From DAOUJI01 sp965197415 (GTDB taxonomy: Bacteria > Chloroflexota > Dehalococcoidia > Lucifugimonadales > JAGWBF01): 64,000 bases of DNA. The notes beneath the pieces are model-generated. The model was not told the DNA's origin. It saw nothing but the letters and a program-made list of their open reading frames with translations, and searched no databases. How positions within the stretch are numbered: position 1 is the stretch's first letter; each line of letters starts with the position of its first letter. Positions 8,418 through 17,741 of the stretch are shown piece after piece. Location of the stretch: the NCBI GenBank assembly GCA_965197415.1, contig OZ240207.1, positions 62,001-126,000 of the forward strand. The letters are read 5' to 3'. Made by a program: the position numbers and the translations under genes.

Positions 8418-11400
8418 TTGCCTCAACTGAAATTGCCGCCCCTACCGGGGCCGGCCCAAACATACAGCCGGTTTGCGCCGGCTCTGTTGCTTCCCCTGAT
8501 ACTGGCTGTGGCCTTGGGGTTGCGCCTCTACGGAATAGGCTGGGATGACGGGTACGGCTTCCACCCCGACGAGCGCTCCCTCTACATGCGCGCTGACTGC
8601 ATGTTCCGGACACTCACTGACTCCCCAAGCTACGTGGAATGCAACCGGCCGTTCCCTGAGACCCAGCCGGGGCTCCCCAGCCTGCCCACGGCCTTGGACC
8701 CCGCTGAAAGCCCCCTGAACCCCCACTGGTTCCCACTGGGCTCCCTGCTTATATACGCCATCGTGCTCATCCGGGGGATATTCGAGCCCTTCACCGATCT
8801 GGGTTCGCTGCTAAGCATGGCATACATCGGGCGCTCCCTGGCAGTTGTAGCGGACGTGGGCACAGTGTTCATGGTCTACCTGCTGGGCAAGCGAATCTTC
8901 GACCGCAGGGCCGGACTGCTGGGAGCGGCGCTGGCGGCTCTGACCGTGGTCAGCATACAACACAGCCACTTCTACAGGCCGGAACCGTTCCTGGTCTTCT
9001 TTGTCGCGGCTTCGTTCTGGGCCATGCTGAAGGCGGTGGAGCATAGGAGGCTGAGGGACTCGTTGCTGCTGGGAGTGTTCGTCGGCCTGACCTTCGCCAT
9101 GAAGGTCTCGTCCCTTCCCCTGGCCCTGCCGTTGCTGATGGGCTACGGGTTTATCCTGGCCACCAACAAGGACGGGACGTGGGAGACTCCTTCCCCGGCG
9201 AAGCAGACCCAGGTGGTCGTCCATATCGTGTCAGCCGCCGCCGTGTCGGTGGTCGTGTTCTTCATTACGACTCCCTACGCCTTGCTGGACATGGTCACGT
9301 TCGTGGCCGACATCAAGTACCAGGCCGAGAATGTGGCGAGGACGGCGGGGATAGTCCCGTTCACGGTGCAGTATGTGGGAGCTCCGGCCTTCCTCTATGA
9401 GCTGCGGCAGACGACTATATGGGGGTTCGGGCTTCCGCTGGGAATAGCCGCTTGGGGCGGGGTGGCATATTGGCTCGTCAGGGAGATTGTTGGGGCGATA
9501 CGCGATGGGCGTATGAACATAGGCGCCGCGATGCTGCTGGCCTGGGCGCTGCCCAACTTTATCCTGCTGGGTTTCTTCGAGACCAAGTTCCTCAGGTACA
9601 TCTTTCCTATTATGCCCTTTATGGCCTTGCTGGGAGCGGGGATGCTGGTCGACCTGGCGGACCAGGCGCGCAGGCTGCGCGAGGCTGGCTGGTCTGTAGG
9701 GAACCGGCTCCGGAGATCGTTGGCGCCGGCCGTCAGGTATGCGCCGCAAGCTGTGCTGGCTGGGACGGTGTTCATCGTGGTTGCGACCGCGGTTTTTGCC
9801 CTTTCCTTCACCCGGGTCTATGCCTCTCCTCATCCCGCTGTCCAGGCGTCGGAGTGGATTCACGAGAACCTTTCCCGCGACACCAACATAGTCACTGACA
9901 ACCACTGGGATGAAGGCATTCCCAACCTGTACAGCTACAGGGTGCACGGCAATCAGATACCCATCTATGAGCCTGACTCGACCTCCAAGATGGAATCGAT
10001 GTCCGAAATGCTCTCAAAGGGAGACTGGCTGGTCTTCTACAGCAACCGGACCTATGGCAGCGTAGCGCGTCTGCCCCAGCGATATCCGCTGAGCTCCCAC
10101 TATTATCGGCTGCTGTTTTCCGGTGAGCTAGGATATGAGCTTGCCAGGGAGTTCAGCTCTCATCCCAACCTTTTCGGATTAGCTTTCGTGGACGATCCCT
10201 TTGGGCGGGCTGGCTTGCCCGAGCCTGAGCTAATCAAGGAGTCGGACCCTGCCCCGATTACGTTTAATCTGGGATACGCTGACGAAAACGTAATCAACTA
10301 CGATCATCCTAGAGTGCTGATGTTCAGGAACGTCGGAGAATATTCCAGCGACCGGGTTTTCGACTTGCTGCTGGGCGGTTTGGACCAAAGCATTCTCTTG
10401 CCGGAAGTGGGGACACCGCCTCTTCATCTCGACGAGGGAGATAAAGCCACTCAACGAGAAGGCGGAACTTGGTCCGACATCATCAAGCGGGACAGCTGGA
10501 CCAACGCGGTCCCTGTCCTGGCGTGGCTGCTGCTGGTCGAAGTCATATACCTAGCGGCTCTGCCTCTGTCCGTGTTCGTTTTCAGATGGCTGCCTGACCG
10601 GGGCATAGTCCTGGCGCGGGCTGTGGGAATCCTGGGAGTGGCCTACGTGGCGTGGTTGCTGGCCAGCCTGGAGTGGGTGCACTTCTCCCGCTACTCGGTC
10701 CTGGTGGGACTGCTTGCAGTGGGGGCGCTGTCAGGGCTTACGTTGGCGTTTCGCTGGCGGGACTTCAAGGACTTCATAGTCAGCCACTGGCGTCTGCTGG
10801 CGATAGGAGAGGCGCTGTTTATCGTAGCGTTCCTCTCCTTCGTAGCGATCAGGTGGGCCAACCCTGACCTGTGGCACTTGTACAGGGGCGGTGAGAAGCC
10901 TATGGACTTTGCGTACCTTAACGCAGTCCTAAGGTCCAGTGTCATGCCCCCATATGACCCCTGGTTCGCGGGCGGATACTTGAACTACTACTACTGGGGG
11001 CAGTTCATCGTCGCGACGCTGGTGAAGGCTACGGGGATTGTCCCATCGGTGGCCTACAACCTCGCCACGCCCCTGCTGTTCGCGCTGACCATCACCGGAG
11101 CGTACTCCATAGTTTTCAACCTGGCCACCGGTTTCAAACGCGCAGCAATGTCCTCCGCAGGCCCAACCTCCCCACCGCCTGTCGGTGAGCTTCCCTCCGC
11201 AACCGCAGAGTCCTGGCTGGGTGGTTGGCGCAGACGTGTGCCGTGGCACGGGGTGGGAGCCGGGGTTTTTGGGGCGGCTTTCGTTGCCGTCATAGGCAAC
11301 CTGGGCGTCATAGGCCAAGTTGTCAAGGGAGGTTGGAACACCATATTCCACGGCGTTCCCTATCCGTCGCTGACTTTCCTGGCGGACTTCTGGTACAGCA

Positions 11401-13040
11401 GCCGGATGATACCCGTGCTGGACGACGTGAGTCCGTCGGCACTGACCTTCTGGATACCTGAAAAGTTCGGCAATTGGGTTGACATAAGCCCACACATCAC
11501 CGAGTTTCCCTTCTTTAGCTTCCTGTTCGCCGACTTGCACGCCCACATGATAGCCATACCCTTTACTTTGTTGGCCGTCGCTTTGGCGTTCAACCTTCTG
11601 CTGGGCATCAGGGACGGAGCTGTGCGGCGTCTGTTGCCCGCCGCCGTAGTTCTGGCCGTCTCGGTTGGAGCCTTGTGGGCCATCAACACATGGGACTACC
11701 CGACCTTCCTCCTTCTTTCAGTAGGGTCGATTGCGGTTGGCGCATTCCTCCGGCGGAGCCAGCCCTCGGAGCGGGTCGCCTTGTTTATCGGAGGCGCAGC
11801 GGTGGTGGGACTGCTGAGCGTCCTGGTTTTCCTGCCATTCCACAACAACTACCATCCCTTCCCAACAGGGATAGTGGCGGCCAAGTGGCAGACACCCCTG
11901 CTCAATTTCCTGGGAATACATGGGCTTTTCCTGTTTATATTGGGCAGCTCTTTGGTGTCCGCCGCCTGGACCCCTGCAACGATGTATGTAAGGGGCTTAC
12001 TCAGTAGGCGGTCCCACACCTCAGTAGGAGCAGCAGCCGGCGGGCCGTCTGAGAGTGGCGGGGAGAGGTCCGGCACAGGGCCCTGGCTGGTCGTGGGGTG
12101 CGGCGTTACGTTGATCCTTTTCGTCTATACGGCCGTAACCGGATTCTGGGTGGCGGCGGTCATCGTGCTGTTCTTGGCAGCAGTGGTGTGGAGCTTAGGG
12201 AAAATTCTCTGTGGGGACCGCCAGACCGCTCCCTACGTCGTCTTTCCCCTGGGGATGGCTGTGCTGGCGCTGCTGGTGGCCTTTGGAGTTGAGTTTATCA
12301 GGGTGCAGGACGACATCGGCCGCATGAACACCCTGTTCAAGCACTACTTGGCCGTGTGGACGCTGCTGGCGATGGCCTCGGCCTTCCTGCTGTGGCATTT
12401 GGCGTCCAACGCCGGGTTTAGCCTCCGCAGCCTGAAATCGCTGTTGCGTTGGAGGACGATCTGGGCCGGCGCTGTCCTGTTCTTGATTGCCTGCAGCCTG
12501 ATATATCCGGTCCTGGGCACGTGGAACCGCATTGGGGACCGATTCTCTACGGAAGACCGGACTCTGGACGGGGCGGCCTACATGGAAAAGGCCATGCACT
12601 GGGACCAAGACCAGCTGCTTGTCTTGGACTGGGACTATCAGGCCATCCGGGAACTCCAGGATAGAATTAAAGGCTCGCCGGTGATTTTGGAGGCGTGGAC
12701 TCCCCAGTACCGTTGGGGCGCGCGCTTCTCCATATACACCGGACTTCCGGCGGTGGTGGGATGGGGATGGCACCAGGAACAGCAGAGGATGGAGTACCGG
12801 GCGACCGTATTGCAGCGGGTGTCCCACGTCGACGAAATCTACACCACCACCAGTAGTCGCCGGGCCTTGGAACTCATGGAGCAGTACGAGGTCGAGTACA
12901 TCATCGTCGGGCAACTTGAAGAGGTCTACTATCCGGAGGCGGGCCTGGAGAAGTTTACCCGTTTCGAAGAGGAAGGCCTGACAGAGGTCTGGTACGAGAA
13001 TCCTGGGGTCAAGGTCTACCGCGCCCTGTGGTATAATTAG
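8418..13040 (+). CDS. Giant membrane protein: PMT-like glycosyltransferase fused to a Chlor_Arch_YYY (DUF2298) domain
   Basis: A 1540-residue polytopic membrane protein with two modules. Residues about 20-470 look like an ArnT/PMT-type glycosyltransferase: a first helix, then the acidic loop GWDDGYGFHPDERSLY (Asp43-Asp44, Asp51-Glu52) that positions lipid-linked sugar in this fold, then many helices. A soluble segment (about 470-680) follows. From about 690 a second helix bundle carries GGYLNYYYWGQ, with Tyr857-Tyr859, Trp860 and Gly861 forming the YYYxG signature of TIGR03662/DUF2298, and ends in a soluble domain (VILEAWTPQYRWGARFS). YYY proteins occur in Chloroflexi and archaea, with unknown function; linkage to a glycosyltransferase suggests cell-surface polysaccharide or glycoprotein assembly. 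The TTG start has no clear ribosome site, so the first few residues are uncertain. Confidence 0.85.
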   Translation: MPQLKLPPLPGPAQTYSRFAPALLLPLILAVALGLRLYGIGWDDGYGFHPDERSLYMRADCMFRTLTDSPSYVECNRPFPETQPGLPSLPTALDPAESPLNPHWFPLGSLLIYAIVLIRGIFEPFTDLGSLLSMAYIGRSLAVVADVGTVFMVYLLGKRIFDRRAGLLGAALAALTVVSIQHSHFYRPEPFLVFFVAASFWAMLKAVEHRRLRDSLLLGVFVGLTFAMKVSSLPLALPLLMGYGFILATNKDGTWETPSPAKQTQVVVHIVSAAAVSVVVFFITTPYALLDMVTFVADIKYQAENVARTAGIVPFTVQYVGAPAFLYELRQTTIWGFGLPLGIAAWGGVAYWLVREIVGAIRDGRMNIGAAMLLAWALPNFILLGFFETKFLRYIFPIMPFMALLGAGMLVDLADQARRLREAGWSVGNRLRRSLAPAVRYAPQAVLAGTVFIVVATAVFALSFTRVYASPHPAVQASEWIHENLSRDTNIVTDNHWDEGIPNLYSYRVHGNQIPIYEPDSTSKMESMSEMLSKGDWLVFYSNRTYGSVARLPQRYPLSSHYYRLLFSGELGYELAREFSSHPNLFGLAFVDDPFGRAGLPEPELIKESDPAPITFNLGYADENVINYDHPRVLMFRNVGEYSSDRVFDLLLGGLDQSILLPEVGTPPLHLDEGDKATQREGGTWSDIIKRDSWTNAVPVLAWLLLVEVIYLAALPLSVFVFRWLPDRGIVLARAVGILGVAYVAWLLASLEWVHFSRYSVLVGLLAVGALSGLTLAFRWRDFKDFIVSHWRLLAIGEALFIVAFLSFVAIRWANPDLWHLYRGGEKPMDFAYLNAVLRSSVMPPYDPWFAGGYLNYYYWGQFIVATLVKATGIVPSVAYNLATPLLFALTITGAYSIVFNLATGFKRAAMSSAGPTSPPPVGELPSATAESWLGGWRRRVPWHGVGAGVFGAAFVAVIGNLGVIGQVVKGGWNTIFHGVPYPSLTFLADFWYSSRMIPVLDDVSPSALTFWIPEKFGNWVDISPHITEFPFFSFLFADLHAHMIAIPFTLLAVALAFNLLLGIRDGAVRRLLPAAVVLAVSVGALWAINTWDYPTFLLLSVGSIAVGAFLRRSQPSERVALFIGGAAVVGLLSVLVFLPFHNNYHPFPTGIVAAKWQTPLLNFLGIHGLFLFILGSSLVSAAWTPATMYVRGLLSRRSHTSVGAAAGGPSESGGERSGTGPWLVVGCGVTLILFVYTAVTGFWVAAVIVLFLAAVVWSLGKILCGDRQTAPYVVFPLGMAVLALLVAFGVEFIRVQDDIGRMNTLFKHYLAVWTLLAMASAFLLWHLASNAGFSLRSLKSLLRWRTIWAGAVLFLIACSLIYPVLGTWNRIGDRFSTEDRTLDGAAYMEKAMHWDQDQLLVLDWDYQAIRELQDRIKGSPVILEAWTPQYRWGARFSIYTGLPAVVGWGWHQEQQRMEYRATVLQRVSHVDEIYTTTSSRRALELMEQYEVEYIIVGQLEEVYYPEAGLEKFTRFEEEGLTEVWYENPGVKVYRALWYN
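13029..13037 (+). promoter_or_regulatory. Extended -10 element upstream of the esterase
   Basis: TGGTATAAT (perfect -10 TATAAT at 13032-13037 preceded by TGn) overlaps the last codons of the upstream gene. No good -35 is visible. It lies about 80 bases before the esterase start, a plausible distance for its own transcript. Confidence 0.45.
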
Positions 13041-13118
13041 CCCGATCTGCGGCCCGCTTCGCCTCACAATGGGCCACTCTCCGGCAATCAACGGGAATCA
13101 ACCTTAGGAGGGAACGTC

Positions 13119-14015
13119 ATGGCCAGCCCTCAACTGGAAGAAATTCTCCAGCAACTCCGCAACCGGCCCACCACTACCAGCACGAACATCGACGACTCAC
13201 GTGCCCTGTCCGACGCCCGTAAGGACCTGTTCCCCCTTAGCCCTGACGTAAAGGTCAACAGGGTTTCGGCGGGAGGAGTCCCCGCGGAGTGGATTGCCTA
13301 TGAAGGGAACCCACCCAATGCCGCCCTGCTGTACCTTCACGGCGGCGGATACGTGCAGGGTTCCATGCGGAGCCACCGCTCCACCATATCCTGGATAGGT
13401 AAAGCGGCAGGAATCTGTGCGCTGGGCCTCGAATACCGCCTGGCCCCTGAGAGCCAGTTTCCTGCGGCGGTGGAAGACTCGGTGGCGGCTTACAGTTGGC
13501 TGCTGTCCACAGGTCATCTGCCATCTAAAATGGCCATTGCCGGCGATTCGGCTGGCGGCGGTCTGACCCTTTCCACATTGATAGCTCTGCGGTATTACGG
13601 GCTTCCCATGCCTGCGGCAGGAGTTTGCATCTCTCCGTGGACGGACTTGACCCAGTCGGGAGACTCGATGAAGACCAATGCGGAGTCGGACCCGACGGTG
13701 GGCAAAGAGCGGTTGGATGACATGGCGGGCCTCTACTACGGTTCCGCCAATCCGGAGGCGCCGTTGGCGTCACCCCTGTTCGCCGACCTGACTGGGCTGC
13801 CGCCGCTGTTGGTGCAGGTGGGTTCCATCGAGACTTTGCTGGACGATTCGACCCGGCTTGTGGAAAAGGCCAAGGCGTCGGGGGTTGACGCGACGCTGGA
13901 GGTGTGGGACGACATGCCCCACGTCTGGCACAACTGGGCACCCGTTTTGCCAGAGGCGCAGCAGGCGGTGGACAGCATAGGAGAGTTTCTGCGCCAACGC
14001 CTGAACGGCGGTTAA
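13119..14015 (+). CDS. Alpha/beta hydrolase, hormone-sensitive lipase (family IV) esterase
   Basis: Probably a cytosolic carboxylesterase on short acyl esters. The 298 residues carry the oxyanion motif HGGGY (His74-Gly77), the nucleophile elbow GDSAGGG (Ser144) and the catalytic His268 in MPHVWH. The acid is probably Glu238 of IETLLDD, aligned where many relatives have Asp. LEYRLAPE (residues 104-111) is another family IV hallmark. No signal peptide is seen. AGGAGGG lies about 8 bases before the ATG. It stands between the giant membrane gene and the CoA-transferase operon, and could act on ester substrates of that pathway, but this is only proximity. Confidence 0.9.
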   Translation: MASPQLEEILQQLRNRPTTTSTNIDDSRALSDARKDLFPLSPDVKVNRVSAGGVPAEWIAYEGNPPNAALLYLHGGGYVQGSMRSHRSTISWIGKAAGICALGLEYRLAPESQFPAAVEDSVAAYSWLLSTGHLPSKMAIAGDSAGGGLTLSTLIALRYYGLPMPAAGVCISPWTDLTQSGDSMKTNAESDPTVGKERLDDMAGLYYGSANPEAPLASPLFADLTGLPPLLVQVGSIETLLDDSTRLVEKAKASGVDATLEVWDDMPHVWHNWAPVLPEAQQAVDSIGEFLRQRLNGG

Positions 14016-14038
14016 ATTCTGTTTAGAATCGACATGAA

Positions 14039-14073
14039 AGAGCAGGCCGTGATCTCGTTCACCGGCCTGCTCT
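14039..14073 (+). terminator. Strong hairpin between the esterase and the CoA-transferase operon
   Basis: An 11-bp perfect stem AGAGCAGGCCG (14039-14049) / CGGCCTGCTCT (14063-14073) plus 3 inner pairs around a short loop. The following bases are AAAACG rather than a T run, so intrinsic termination on the plus strand is doubtful; it may instead stabilise the 3' end or stop transcription with help. Confidence 0.5.
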
Positions 14074-14108
14074 AAAACGTCAGCGTATGTGAGGAAACCG
14101 GAAAAACC

Positions 14109-15335
14109 ATGCACCCAGGCGCTCTCGACGGAATCAAAGCGCTGGAGATATGCTCCTTCGTCGCCGGACCCTACTGTGGCAAACTGCTTGCCGACATGGG
14201 CGCCGACGTCATCAAAGTGGAGCCGCCCAACGGAGGGGACGTGGCCCGTTCCCGCACTCCATTCTTTAACGAGACCCCCGGCCAGGACAACAGCCTCCTG
14301 TTCATCTATCTGAACAACAACAAGCGGGGAATCACTCTGGATGTGTCCTCTGCCAAGGGCCGGGAAGTATTGCACCGGCTGTTGGATCAGATGGACCTGG
14401 TGATAGAAGACCTGCCCCTGGCCCAGGCGGAGGCGGCCGGCATCGACCCGGCCAGCCTGCAGGCAGAATTCCCCTCGCTGGTCTGCACTTCCATAACGCC
14501 CTTTGGCCGGTCCGGTCCATACAAAGACTACAAGGCTTACTATCTCAACAATTACCACTCCGGTGGCGACGGCTGGATGCTTCCCGGCGGAAGGCTGGCT
14601 GACCGCCTGTACCCAGACCGCGAACCGATAAAGATAGGCGGCTATATCGGGGAGTACCAGGTCGGACTTGGCGCCGCCTTGGCCTCCGTGGCGGCGATTC
14701 TGAGCCGAACGATGGACGGCGAAGGACGCCACGTGGACGTATCGGCCCAGGAGATTCTCATCAATCTCAACGCCGCCGACTTCTGCCAATGGCCGGACCG
14801 GGGATACATGGAAGACCGCCGACACCGGCATCTGTACCAGTACATCGGGGGCCTATACAAGTGCAAAGACGGCTATTGGGAGATGCTTCTCCCTGCACAG
14901 CGTCAATGGGAGGGTTTGCTCCGGGTTATGGGAGACCCGGAGTGGGCCAAAGACGAGAAGTACGCCGACCATGACTCTCGCATCGCACGACGCTTCGAGA
15001 TTGACGACCTGGTGGAAGAGTGGGCCATGGACCATACCAGGGACGAGATATATCATTGGCTGCAAGCTGAGGGTTGCGCGGCCGGTCCGGCCTACACGAT
15101 GGAGGAGATGCTCGTCGACCCACAGATGGAGCACCGAGGGTTCTACACTGATATGGCGCATCCGGTAATAGGGAACTATCGAGCGCCCGGCTCTCCAGGC
15201 CTGTTCTCGGAGACTCCCTCTGTCAACCGGAACCCTGCTCCCCAACTGGGGCAGCACAACATGGACGTTTACGGAGGGCTGCTGGGTTACGAACCTACGC
15301 AAATCGTACGTCTCAAACAGACAGGGGTTATCTGA
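14109..15335 (+). CDS. CaiB/BaiF family CoA-transferase (first of four)
   Basis: Class III CoA-transferases move CoA between acyl-CoA and a free carboxylic acid through an aspartyl-CoA intermediate. The 408 residues show the family start LDGIKALEICSFVAGPYCGK, the GADVIKVEPP strand and the NNNKRGITLDVSS segment. The region DGEGRHVDVSAQEILINL places Glu215 where formyl-CoA transferase has its catalytic Asp. GAGGAAA precedes the ATG. It starts an operon of six genes spaced by at most 33 bases. The substrate is unknown; nearby dehydratases suggest an unsaturated or hydroxy acid. Confidence 0.9.
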   Translation: MHPGALDGIKALEICSFVAGPYCGKLLADMGADVIKVEPPNGGDVARSRTPFFNETPGQDNSLLFIYLNNNKRGITLDVSSAKGREVLHRLLDQMDLVIEDLPLAQAEAAGIDPASLQAEFPSLVCTSITPFGRSGPYKDYKAYYLNNYHSGGDGWMLPGGRLADRLYPDREPIKIGGYIGEYQVGLGAALASVAAILSRTMDGEGRHVDVSAQEILINLNAADFCQWPDRGYMEDRRHRHLYQYIGGLYKCKDGYWEMLLPAQRQWEGLLRVMGDPEWAKDEKYADHDSRIARRFEIDDLVEEWAMDHTRDEIYHWLQAEGCAAGPAYTMEEMLVDPQMEHRGFYTDMAHPVIGNYRAPGSPGLFSETPSVNRNPAPQLGQHNMDVYGGLLGYEPTQIVRLKQTGVI

Positions 15336-15338
15336 GCC

Positions 15339-16538
15339 TTGATAAACAGCCTTCCCCTGAGAAACGTGCGCGTGGCCGACTTCACATGGGCCGCAGCCGG
15401 TCCCTACAGTACGCTGTTGCTGGCCTCTTTGGGGGCCGAGGTGATAAAGATAGCCTCTGCCAGGGCCAGGGGGGGCTTCCCTCAGCGGCGCGCCGCCGAA
15501 GTGGACCGCTACCTGAACTATGGGAAGCTGGGGCTGACCTTGAATCTCCAGTCCCCCGACGGAGCTGACGTCGCCCGGAGGTTGATCTCGGTGTGCGACG
15601 TGGTGATGGAAAACTTCCGGCCCGGCACAATGGAGCGTTTCGGACTCAGCTACGCCGAGATGTCCCGCATGAAGCCTGACCTCGTGATGGTGTCATCGTC
15701 GTCATTGGGTTCCGAGGGCCCTTACTCCAGGTACGTAGGATTCGCGCCCATATTCGGGACGATGGGCGGCTGGTCTCAAGTGACGGGATATTCCGATGGG
15801 ATACCCTCCGAGCTGCGTCTGGTGGTTGATTACACGGCAGGACAGGCCGCGGCGTATTCTGCCCTGGCCGCTGTGTACCACGCCCGCGCCACCGGGAAGG
15901 GCCAGTACATCGACATGGCTTCCCGTGACGTTGCGACGGCAATGGTCGGTGAGCACGTGCTGGACGCCGATCTGAATGGCGCCGACTCGGAAATGAACGC
16001 CAACCCACGCACTGGAAACAGGGACAGCATCATGGCCCCCCACGGGGCGTATCGTTGCGCGGGAGAGGACGCCTGGATTACCATAGCCGTGGCGACTCAG
16101 GAGGAATGGGAAGGGTTGTGCAGGGCCGCGGGCAAAGAGGAGTGGCTGGCCGACGCCAGATTCGCCGACCAGAGCCTCCGATGGGAGAACCAGGACACTT
16201 TGGACGCTCTTCTAGGAGAGTGGACAGGTGGACAAAACGCCTTCGACCTCATGGCGTTGCTCCAGAGGGAAGGAGTGGCGGCAGTCCCCTCGTACAGCTC
16301 CAAAGACCTGTTTGACGACCCGCACCTGAAAGAACGGGACTTTTCCCAACGGATAGCCGACAACGACGGGGACGAATACACTGTGATAAGGACGCCCTAC
16401 ATGCTGGACGGGAAGAGGCCGGAGGCCTCCCGCCACGCGCCTTTTCCGGGCGAGGACAACCGGCCCATACTGGAGGGGTTGTTGGGCATTGCACCCGACG
16501 AGGTAGATAACCTAATAGAGGTGGGCGCGGTCAGCTAG
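15339..16538 (+). CDS. CaiB/BaiF family CoA-transferase (second of four)
   Basis: A 399-residue class III CoA-transferase and paralogue of its neighbours. The N-terminus LRNVRVADFTWAAAGPYSTL and SLGAEVIKI are typical. Among the four paralogues this one alone keeps an Asp at the catalytic position: Asp197 in GKGQYIDMASRDVATAM. The TTG start lies 3 bases after the stop of the first CoA-transferase, implying translational coupling. CoA-transferases of this family often work as heterodimers (for example succinyl-CoA:benzylsuccinate transferase BbsEF), so pairing with the upstream gene product is plausible but unproven. Confidence 0.9.
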   Translation: MINSLPLRNVRVADFTWAAAGPYSTLLLASLGAEVIKIASARARGGFPQRRAAEVDRYLNYGKLGLTLNLQSPDGADVARRLISVCDVVMENFRPGTMERFGLSYAEMSRMKPDLVMVSSSSLGSEGPYSRYVGFAPIFGTMGGWSQVTGYSDGIPSELRLVVDYTAGQAAAYSALAAVYHARATGKGQYIDMASRDVATAMVGEHVLDADLNGADSEMNANPRTGNRDSIMAPHGAYRCAGEDAWITIAVATQEEWEGLCRAAGKEEWLADARFADQSLRWENQDTLDALLGEWTGGQNAFDLMALLQREGVAAVPSYSSKDLFDDPHLKERDFSQRIADNDGDEYTVIRTPYMLDGKRPEASRHAPFPGEDNRPILEGLLGIAPDEVDNLIEVGAVS

Positions 16539-16556
16539 AACCGGAGGCCGAACAAC

Positions 16557-17708
16557 ATGGCGACTTCAGACCAGGGTTCATACGGGCATATCACTCAAGA
16601 GGGCATCGATCGGATAAAGGCCCGGCTGGGCGTCTACTACCACGGCATTAGGCACGTGGGAGAGATAACCGCCGATGCCATCCGAACCTATGCCACGGGC
16701 ATGGGTGAGCGCAATCCCCTCTATTGGGACGAAAATTATGGCAAGACCACCGACTACGGCTCGGTGATTGGAACCCCGCTTTTCTTGTGGACCGTACGCG
16801 CCCCCACCGCTACAAACCTGGGAGGGCTTCCGGGAGTGCACAGCTTCTACGGCGGTTCGGAGTGGGAATATTGCCAGCCCGTCAGGCCTGGCGACATCAT
16901 CAGCGCTTCCTACCGTCCTCATGATGTCGTGGAGAAGTCCAGCCAGTACGCCGGCCACATGGCCATCCAATACGCCCAGACCCTCTACGTGAACCAGCAC
17001 GGCCAGGCTGTAGCCAATGCCAAGGCTTGGAGCATACGCACCGAGCGGCAAGCCGCCCGGGAGCGGGACCGTTTCAAGGGAGTGGAGAAGCCCAAGTACA
17101 CGGAAGAAGAGCTTCAGACTATCTGGGACGCCTACCAAAACGAGGAAATACGAGGCGCCGAGCCTCGCTACTGGGAGGACGTGCAAGAGGGAGAGAAGTT
17201 TCCAGGGATCGTGCGCGGGCCGCTGCGTGTGGTGGAGATAATCTTCGGAGCGGGCCGATTCGACGCATTCAACACGGGCGTAGGCGCCAGCCCTGGGGGC
17301 AACCACTACTATCGCTGGAGCGCCTTTCGTAAGCATAGCTCATTCGCCGAGCCGGACCCTGAGACGGGTGTGCCTGACCATCCCCACCGGGGCCATTGGG
17401 AAGACACTATGGCCAAAATCATTGCCCTGCCAGGCATATATGACCTGGGTCCGCAGAGGGGTTCCTGGCTGGGGCAGGTGGTCACCAACTGGATGAGCGA
17501 CCACGCCTATGTCCGCAAGTATTACCACGACCTTCGGCGCTTCAACATTGAGGGAGACACGACCTGGGTTGATGGGGAAGTCGTGCGCAAGTGGATAGAG
17601 GGCGACTTGCACCTGATCGAGACCCGGAGCTCATGTCAGAACCAGCGAGGAGAACCGACGGGCAACTGCCGCATGGAAGTTGTGCTGCCCTCCAGGGGAA
17701 TCCAATAA
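16557..17708 (+). CDS. Double-hotdog acyl-CoA dehydratase/hydratase, MaoC-like with FAS1-type N-terminal domain
   Basis: The 383-residue protein looks like two hotdog folds in tandem. Residues about 30-165 resemble the MaoC N-terminal domain (YATGMGERNPLYWDENY, then IGTPLFLW). A second domain from about 200 begins RYWEDVQEGEKFPGIVRGPL, the usual entry of a MaoC domain. Such enzymes hydrate enoyl-CoA or dehydrate 3-hydroxyacyl-CoA. Mesaconyl-C4-CoA hydratase of the Chloroflexus 3-hydroxypropionate cycle has the same kind of build and also works with CaiB-type transferases, a useful comparison but not an assignment. It is clearly paralogous to the next gene (shared FYGGSEWE / YGGADWE and ERxRF/RxGRY segments). 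Confidence 0.82.
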   Translation: MATSDQGSYGHITQEGIDRIKARLGVYYHGIRHVGEITADAIRTYATGMGERNPLYWDENYGKTTDYGSVIGTPLFLWTVRAPTATNLGGLPGVHSFYGGSEWEYCQPVRPGDIISASYRPHDVVEKSSQYAGHMAIQYAQTLYVNQHGQAVANAKAWSIRTERQAARERDRFKGVEKPKYTEEELQTIWDAYQNEEIRGAEPRYWEDVQEGEKFPGIVRGPLRVVEIIFGAGRFDAFNTGVGASPGGNHYYRWSAFRKHSSFAEPDPETGVPDHPHRGHWEDTMAKIIALPGIYDLGPQRGSWLGQVVTNWMSDHAYVRKYYHDLRRFNIEGDTTWVDGEVVRKWIEGDLHLIETRSSCQNQRGEPTGNCRMEVVLPSRGIQ

Positions 17709-17741
17709 GAGAACAAGCCTTGAACTGAAGGAACACTCTCA

